From: Streptomyces sp. H27-H5
GTDB taxonomy: Bacteria; Actinomycetota; Actinomycetes; Streptomycetales; Streptomycetaceae
Length of the DNA stretch: 64,000 nucleotides
Reading direction: 5' to 3'
Assembly (NCBI RefSeq): GCF_026627505.1
Contig: NZ_JAPNLK010000051.1
Coordinates: 1 to 64,000 of the forward strand
The position numbers were made by a program, and so were the translations under genes. The notes below the pieces were generated by a model. The model made no database searches, was not told where the DNA came from, and worked only from the letters and a program-made list of their open reading frames with translations. Each line of letters begins with the position of its first letter. The stretch's first letter is position 1. Below, piece after piece: positions 58,951 to 64,000 of this stretch.

Positions 58951-60597
58951 TCAGCCCCTCCGCAACACCCCGCCGGCGGCGACGCCCGCGAGCGGGCGGG
59001 GCGAGGAGAAGGGCGGCGTGTCCGGGCGGCACGTCGTTCCGGGCGGCGGCAGGGCGCCGTCGACGAAGTACCGGCTCTCGTACGCGTTGACGCAACTGCT
59101 GGAGTTGTTGAACAGCGCGGTGTGCCCGTACCCGTCGTGGGTCAGCAGGCGGGCACGGCCCAGCTCCTTCGCCATGGCCTGAGCGTCCGAGTACGGCGTC
59201 GAGGGGTCGTACGTGGTGCCGACCACCAGCACGGGGTGCGCCGTGGGCCTGTCCCACGGGCCGGTGTGGCGGTTCGCGGAACGGGCCGGCCAGGTGGCAC
59301 AGGGCTCCGCGGCCCAGGTCCAGTACCGTCCGGCGTCGCCCGCGCGGCCGGCGCTGTCCTCCTCCAGCGAGTGGTAGACGGCGGGGTCGCGCGGATTGGG
59401 GCTGTCGCCGCACCACACGGCGGCCGCCTGCTCGTCGCCCAGGTACGGATTCGGCTGCGCGACCGGCGGCGGGGGAGGGAACACCGGTTGCCCGGGCACG
59501 CGGCCCCGCCACAGCTCCTGGAGCCGACCGGCGAGGTCCGTCCACCCAGGGTGGACGATGTAGAGGCCGCTCACGACGTCCGCGATCGTCCTGGAGTACG
59601 TCCATTCGCCCACCGGACGCTCCCGGAGGCGCTTCGTGAGCCCGTCGAACTTCTCGCGGGTCGCCTTCGGGCTGCCGGCGGAGAAGGCGCAGCGGGCGGT
59701 CGTGGTGGAGCCGCAGAGGGTGAGGAAGCGGTCCAGCGTCGCCGCGGCGGTGCGGTCCGAGCCCATGCGCAGGAGCGTCGTGGAACGCGCCTCGCCCGGG
59801 GAGGCGTGGTTCGTCCAGGCCTGCGGGTCGATGTTGCTGTCGAGGACCATCGCGCGGACCTTGTCGGGGAACAGGTTGGCGTACGTGGCGCCCAGGAAGG
59901 TGCCGTAGGAGACCCCGAGGAAGTTGAGCTGCGGCTCGCCCGCCGCCCGGCGGAGCAGTTCGAGGTCCTGGGCGGTGTCCGCGGTCGACACGTGGCGCAG
60001 GAGTTCGGCATCGCGCTGTTGGCAGCGTTGCCCGAGATCCTTGTACGCGGCGATCCAGGACGCCCGCTGTGTCGCGCCCACCGGGAAGCCGACCGGTTTG
60101 CCCGAAGCCCAGGCGGCGGCCTTCTCGGGGCTGTCGAAGCAGTTCACCGCGGTGCTGTTGCCGATGCCGCGGGGGTCCCAGCTGACGATGTCGAACCGCT
60201 CCCGCAGCTCCTTCGGGAAAGCGCCGTAATTGGCCGGCATCTGGACCGTCCCGGGCCCGCCGGGGCCGCCGGGGTTGAAGAACAGGGTGCCGACGCGCCG
60301 ACCCGGGTCGGTGGCCTTCCGCCGGACCACCGCCAGGTCGAGGGCGCGGCCGCGGGGTTCGTCGTGGTCCAGCGGCACCTTGAAGGCGGCGCAGTCGAAG
60401 GGGCTGCCGGGCACGCAGGGGTGCCAGTCCAGTCGCCCCCGGCCGGCCGTCGACGCGGACGCGGTCACCGACGGCGACGGCATGCCGTCGGCGGGGGCCA
60501 GTGGCGGCCCGAGGAAGAGCGTGGAGCCGACGGCGGTCACGGCGAGCGTCGCCGCGTAGTGCCGGGGACGGCCTCTCATGGATCCGGGTATGGGCAT
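58951..60597 (-). CDS. Secreted tripeptidyl aminopeptidase-like alpha/beta hydrolase
   Basis: This 548-residue exported enzyme has a signal peptide, an alpha/beta-hydrolase core (NPGGPGGPG oxyanion segment, WDPRGIG, nucleophile GVSYGTFLG) and a TAP-like C-terminal domain with the catalytic histidine in HDGYGHTAL. This matches Streptomyces Tap/Slp proteases, which remove tripeptides from exported proteins. ATG 60597 is preferred over 60579 because GGAG precedes it. The P1-Met inhibitor at 55726 targets subtilisins, so a direct link is not implied. Confidence 0.85.
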   Translation of the reverse strand: MPIPGSMRGRPRHYAATLAVTAVGSTLFLGPPLAPADGMPSPSVTASASTAGRGRLDWHPCVPGSPFDCAAFKVPLDHDEPRGRALDLAVVRRKATDPGRRVGTLFFNPGGPGGPGTVQMPANYGAFPKELRERFDIVSWDPRGIGNSTAVNCFDSPEKAAAWASGKPVGFPVGATQRASWIAAYKDLGQRCQQRDAELLRHVSTADTAQDLELLRRAAGEPQLNFLGVSYGTFLGATYANLFPDKVRAMVLDSNIDPQAWTNHASPGEARSTTLLRMGSDRTAAATLDRFLTLCGSTTTARCAFSAGSPKATREKFDGLTKRLRERPVGEWTYSRTIADVVSGLYIVHPGWTDLAGRLQELWRGRVPGQPVFPPPPPVAQPNPYLGDEQAAAVWCGDSPNPRDPAVYHSLEEDSAGRAGDAGRYWTWAAEPCATWPARSANRHTGPWDRPTAHPVLVVGTTYDPSTPYSDAQAMAKELGRARLLTHDGYGHTALFNNSSSCVNAYESRYFVDGALPPPGTTCRPDTPPFSSPRPLAGVAAGGVLRRG

Positions 60598-60860
60598 GCT
60601 CCGCCGTTCTCCTCCACCGTCGGGCGCCCCGCCGCAGCCGATGTGGTGGACATGGCGATCGCGGTACGCGTTCCTGCGCACCACGAGACGGTGGTCCGGC
60701 GGCGCGCGCGAGCCGGCCGCACCCGAACGAGGGGCCGACCGGTGGCCCACGACGGGCTCCGACCTGGCCGATCGAGGCAGTGGGCGGGGGCCCGGGCGCG
60801 CCCGATTGCGGTGCCCGTCGTGGGGCGGGACGCTGGAAGTGTCCGCTGTCAGGAGATGCC

Positions 60861-62264
60861 ATGAACGGCACGACGCTGGAGGCGATGCGGACCGCGCTGC
60901 GCGGCCCGGTCATCGGCCCGCAAGACCCGGAGTACAACGAATCCCGCAAGCTCTACAACGCGATGATCGACCGGCGGCCGGCCGCCTTCGTGCGGTGCGC
61001 CGACGCGGCCGATGTGAGGGCCGCGATCGGCCTGGTCCGCGACAGTGGCCTCGACATCGCCGTGCGCGGCGGTGGCCACAGCGGCCCCGGCCTGTGCCTG
61101 GTCGACGACGGGATCACGCTCGACCTGTCGCCGATGCGCTGGGTCCGGGTGGATCCGGAGGCGAGGACCGCCATCGTGGGCGGGGGCACCCAGCTCGGCG
61201 ACCTCGACCACGCGGCCCACGGCTTCGGCCTGGCCACACCCGCCGGGATCATGTCGACGACGGGAGTCGGCGGTCTGACCCTGGGCGGCGGCCACGGCCA
61301 CCTGACCCGCAGGTTCGGCCTCACCATAGACAACCTGCTGGCCGCAGACGTGGTGCTCGCCGACGGCACCTTCGTCACGGCGAGCGCCTCGCAGCACCCG
61401 GACCTCTTCTGGGCGCTGAGGGGCGGCGGAGGGAACTTCGGCGTGGTGACCTCCTTCACCTTCCGACTGCACCCGGTCGACACGGTGGGCGTGTCCATCA
61501 CGCTCTGGCCGGTCGACGCCACGCGCGAAGTGCTGCGCTGGTACCGCGAGTTCCTGCCGGCGGCGCCCGTGGAGCTGAACGGCTTCTTCGCCGCGCTGGC
61601 GGTGCCGCCGGGCCCGCCGTTCCCCGAGGAGATCCACGGGCACAAGATGTGCGCCGTCGTCTGGTGCTGGACCGGCGATCCCGAGGACCTCGGCGATGTC
61701 CTGGCCCGCGTGAACGAACCGGGGGCGCCCGCCTTCCACTTCACGACCCCGATGCCGTACCCGGCCCTGCAGACCATGTTCGACGAACTGATCCCCAAGG
61801 GCCTGCAGTGGTACTGGCGCGGTCACTTCTTCGACCGGATCACCGACGGGGCGCTGGACGTCCACCTCAAGTACGCCGAGAACCTCCCGACCGGCCTGTC
61901 GACCATGCACCTCTACCCGATCGACGGCGCCGCTGCCCGGGTCGGCAAGGACGACACGGCATGGGCCTACCGCGACGCGGTCTGGTCGGGCGTGATCGGC
62001 GGCATCGACCCGGACCCCGCGAACGCGGAGCTGATCAGGCAGTGGGCCGTGGACTACTGGGAGGAACTGCGCCCGCACTCGATGGGCGGCACGTACGTGA
62101 ACTTCATCGGCGCGGGGGAGGACCAGGACCGGGTGCGCGCGACCTACCGCGACCACTACGACAGGCTGGCGGAGATCAAGAGGACGTACGACCCGGACAA
62201 CTTCTTCCACGCCAACCAGAACATCGCCCCCGCCGGCGCGGGCGGGGTCCCGTCCGACGCCTGA
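60861..62264 (+). CDS. FAD-binding oxidoreductase, berberine-bridge-enzyme family
   Basis: This 467-residue flavoenzyme has a PCMH-type FAD domain with RGGGHS (His near residue 73, the usual covalent FAD site), GGGHGHLTRRFGLTIDN and LRGGGGNFGVV, and a C-terminal BBE motif (YDPDNFFHANQNI). The second covalent Cys site of some BBE oxidases is not evident. Family members oxidise sugars or natural-product intermediates. The ATG at 60861 has AGGAG. It stands alone, divergent from the peptidase. Confidence 0.85.
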   Translation: MNGTTLEAMRTALRGPVIGPQDPEYNESRKLYNAMIDRRPAAFVRCADAADVRAAIGLVRDSGLDIAVRGGGHSGPGLCLVDDGITLDLSPMRWVRVDPEARTAIVGGGTQLGDLDHAAHGFGLATPAGIMSTTGVGGLTLGGGHGHLTRRFGLTIDNLLAADVVLADGTFVTASASQHPDLFWALRGGGGNFGVVTSFTFRLHPVDTVGVSITLWPVDATREVLRWYREFLPAAPVELNGFFAALAVPPGPPFPEEIHGHKMCAVVWCWTGDPEDLGDVLARVNEPGAPAFHFTTPMPYPALQTMFDELIPKGLQWYWRGHFFDRITDGALDVHLKYAENLPTGLSTMHLYPIDGAAARVGKDDTAWAYRDAVWSGVIGGIDPDPANAELIRQWAVDYWEELRPHSMGGTYVNFIGAGEDQDRVRATYRDHYDRLAEIKRTYDPDNFFHANQNIAPAGAGGVPSDA

Positions 62265-62327
62265 CGCGCGCTCTCCGACCGGACCCGTCCGTGAGCCCCC
62301 TCCGCACCGTTGACCGGGAAGCCGCGG

Positions 62328-63116
62328 TCAGGCCTTCAGGGCCCGACCCGCGACGGTGAGGGCGAGCCGGCGGGGGGCCAGACCGGAGGCCAGGGCGGAG
62401 AGGCGGTTGCCGAAGCCGGCGACCACGCTCGCCGGGGTGGTGCCGCGTTCGAGGGCCCGGCGGGCGGTGGAGACGACCTGTTCCGAGGTGGCGACCGTGC
62501 CGACGACCGCGTCCTGACTTCCCACGACGTCGAAGAACTCGGTGCTGGTCGGCCCCGGGGAGACGGCGAGGACACGCAGGGCGCTGCCACGGGTCTCGTA
62601 CGCTATGGCCTCGGTGAAGCTGAGCACGAAGGCCTTGCTCGCGCCGTAGACGGCCATCGCCGGAGTGGGCTGGTAGGCGGCGGTGCTGGCGACGGCGACC
62701 AGCGCGCCTCGGCCGTCGGCCACCAGGTCGGGCAGGAAGGCGCGGGTCAACCCGGCCACCGCCGCGATGTTGAGCTGGATCATCCGGTCGACCTGCGCCG
62801 CGTCCTGCTCCAGGAACGGGCCGTGGCTGCCGAATCCCGCGTTGTTGACGAGCGTCTGGATCCGGATGCCCCGTTCGTCGAGCTCGGCGCGAAGGGCGGC
62901 GCCCGCGCCGGGCAGGGACAGATCCGCGGCGATCGGGGTGGCGCTGATCCCGTACCGCTTCTCCAGTTCGCCCGCCAGCTCCGTGAGCCGGTCCAGGCGC
63001 CGGGCGACCAGCACCACGTCGGCGCCGCGCTCGGCCCACTGGCGGGCGAACTCGGCTCCGAGTCCCGCACTCGCCCCGGTGATCAGGGCCACCGTGCCCC
63101 GGTACATCATCGACAT
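62328..63116 (-). CDS. Short-chain dehydrogenase/reductase
   Basis: This 262-residue classical SDR has the coenzyme motif TGASAGLGAEFA (near residue 14), NNAG (near 90), and the catalytic Ser with YGASK (near 160). Substrate is unknown; the family style is that of the DltE/FabG-like oxidoreductases. The promoter (TTGACT, 17 bp, TACATT) and TetR-type operators lie just upstream, so it is almost certainly controlled by the divergent TetR gene. Confidence 0.85.
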   Translation of the reverse strand: MSMMYRGTVALITGASAGLGAEFARQWAERGADVVLVARRLDRLTELAGELEKRYGISATPIAADLSLPGAGAALRAELDERGIRIQTLVNNAGFGSHGPFLEQDAAQVDRMIQLNIAAVAGLTRAFLPDLVADGRGALVAVASTAAYQPTPAMAVYGASKAFVLSFTEAIAYETRGSALRVLAVSPGPTSTEFFDVVGSQDAVVGTVATSEQVVSTARRALERGTTPASVVAGFGNRLSALASGLAPRRLALTVAGRALKA

Positions 63117-63152
63117 GTCGGCTGCTCCACTTCCATGGGTTGCGTCATACTC

Positions 63153-63187
63153 AATGTAGGCACCGACATCATTGTAGTCAATGACAA
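63153..63187 (-). promoter_or_regulatory. SDR promoter with two tandem TetR-type operators
   Basis: On the minus strand, -35 TTGACT (63176-63181) and -10 TACATT (63153-63158) have 17-bp spacing. Two TGT-N8-ACA dyads (63155-63168 and 63173-63186), 18 bp apart, cover both boxes. Confidence 0.6.
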
Positions 63188-63209
63188 CATCGAGGCAGAG
63201 GAGACCGCC

Positions 63210-63809
63210 TTGGCCGACGGCCCGTACCACCACGGGAATCTCAGGGCTGCCCTGCTGGAGCGGGCGGAGGTCATCCTCACCACGTCGGGGGCGGAAGGCC
63301 TGACGCTGCGCGGCCTGGCCCGCGAACTCGGCGTGAGCCACGCGGCGCCGGCACGTCACTTCCGCGACCGGCAAGCCCTCCTGGACGCACTCGCCGTCAG
63401 CGGCTTCACCACCCTCAACGCCCGCCTGGCCTCGGCGGCCGGGGGCGGGGGAGGTGGCCCGGTCGGGGCGAGACTGGCCGCGCTGGGCCGGACGTACGTG
63501 GACTTCGCGGTGGAGCACACGGCGCTGCTGGAGCTGATGTTCGCCGTCAAGCACGCCGACGATTCCAGCGACGAACTGCGCGAGAGGGGACACGAGAGCC
63601 TGCTCATCGTCGCCCGGCTCATGGAAGAGGGGCAGCAGACGGGAGCGGTACGACCCGGCGAGCCCGTTCAGCTCGCACAGGTCGCCTTCTCCACCGTGCA
63701 CGGCCTCGCGACGCTCGCGGTCGCCTCGCTCCTCGACGACACTCCCCTCGCCGAGGCCACGGAACTGGCCCTGGAGATCCTGCTGGCCGGCCTGCGACCC
63801 GGCGCCTGA
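63210..63809 (+). CDS. TetR-family regulator
   Basis: This 199-residue regulator has a TetR HTH (LARELGVSHAAPARHFRDRQALLDAL) near residue 35 and a TetR C-terminal ligand domain. TTG 63210 has GAGGAG six bases upstream; the in-frame ATG at 63134 lies within the operator region and is less likely. It is divergent from the SDR gene and would repress it and perhaps itself. Confidence 0.85.
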   Translation: MADGPYHHGNLRAALLERAEVILTTSGAEGLTLRGLARELGVSHAAPARHFRDRQALLDALAVSGFTTLNARLASAAGGGGGGPVGARLAALGRTYVDFAVEHTALLELMFAVKHADDSSDELRERGHESLLIVARLMEEGQQTGAVRPGEPVQLAQVAFSTVHGLATLAVASLLDDTPLAEATELALEILLAGLRPGA

Positions 63810-63837
63810 CACACGGACGCCGCAGACTCGGCCCCCG

Positions 63838-63875
63838 CCCGGCTCCCCCTCCCGCGCACGGGACGGGGAGCCGGG
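63838..63875 (+). terminator. Terminator of the tetR gene
   Basis: Arms CCCGGCTCCCC/GGGGAGCCGGG with a 16-nt loop start 28 bp past the stop. Confidence 0.65.
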
Positions 63876-63945
63876 GTTCGACGGGCCCGGCCGCCCGACG
63901 CACCGCGTCAGACGAGCCAGGGGGCCGGGGCGACGAGCGCGGTCC

Positions 63946-64000
63946 TCAGGGGATGTCCTCGATCCGCTGCCGGTCGAGGAGGTAGGCGGGCAGGTACGGC
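63946..64000 (-). CDS. C-terminal end of a gene continuing past the window
   Basis: The last 17 residues before a TGA at 63946 read YLPAYLLDRQRIEDIP on the minus strand. This is the more protein-like of two open frames; the other ends at 63908. The product cannot be named. Confidence 0.35.
   Translation of the reverse strand, partial: PYLPAYLLDRQRIEDIP

Noticed and set aside
1..64000. CRISPR arrays, prophage or complete insertion sequences
   Set aside because: No regularly spaced repeats of suitable length, no cas, phage structural or transposase genes were seen on either strand.

Overview
The window is about 72% G+C chromosomal DNA that reads as Streptomyces or a very close relative. Evidence includes a rodlin gene, a subtilisin-inhibitor gene, a SigB/SigF-family sigma factor, a GPP34 protein, an initiator tRNA and many GTG or TTG starts with GGAGG-like ribosome sites. 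No rRNA, CRISPR array, complete insertion sequence, prophage or replication origin was seen. Gene assignments rest on motif and family recognition by eye, not on database searches.

Layout. (1) 1-7.6 kb is a tightly coupled minus-strand biosynthetic operon in which each junction overlaps by 1-4 nt: Pls-like carrier/membrane/hexapeptide protein, then a degenerate-C/A/T NRPS, a TauD/SyrP-like oxygenase, an SbnB-like 2,3-diaminopropionate dehydrogenase, and a broken SbnA-like fragment ending at a small inverted-repeat element. (2) 8-16.8 kb holds a sulfite-oxidase-fold molybdoenzyme divergent from an orphan RskA-type anti-sigma factor, a cyclopropane-synthase-like methyltransferase, small secreted or redox proteins, an RsbW-like kinase and a beta-propeller phytase. 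(3) 17-23 kb holds a phospholipase D, a glycolipid-binding-domain protein, a voltage-gated cation channel with an unusual pore sequence, a decayed lysR, small membrane proteins and tRNA-fMet. (4) 24-31 kb is rich in lipid-phosphate enzymes: a PAP2-diacylglycerol kinase fusion, a YihY/BrkB protein, a second PAP2 enzyme, a membrane-anchored Mrr-type nuclease and a second phospholipase D.

(5) 31-42.5 kb holds an ArsR/quinone-oxidoreductase pair, a lysine-rich DNA-binding protein, a LysR/amidotransferase pair, a lipoprotein, a serine beta-lactamase-fold hydrolase, two coupled Nudix genes, and a decay zone with a frameshifted PPOX gene and truncated methyltransferase, Nudix and FxLD-type methyltransferase pieces. 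(6) 42.5-49 kb holds a CAP-domain protein divergent from a Nep1-like protein, a P-loop kinase, a coupled pair of CNNM/CorC-type CBS membrane proteins and a monooxygenase-fold protein. (7) 49-64 kb holds a TetR/saccharopine-dehydrogenase pair, the sigma factor, ThpR, a secreted alpha/beta hydrolase, the subtilisin inhibitor, two VOC proteins, rodlin, GPP34, a tripeptidyl-aminopeptidase-like enzyme, a BBE-type flavoenzyme and a divergent SDR/TetR pair with a readable promoter and operators.

The strongest candidate for an undescribed system is region 1. It looks like the epsilon-poly-lysine synthetase architecture split into two proteins and coupled to diaminopropionate and oxygenase chemistry, which suggests a cryptic, possibly crippled pathway to a secreted (hydroxy)diaminopropionate peptide or polymer.
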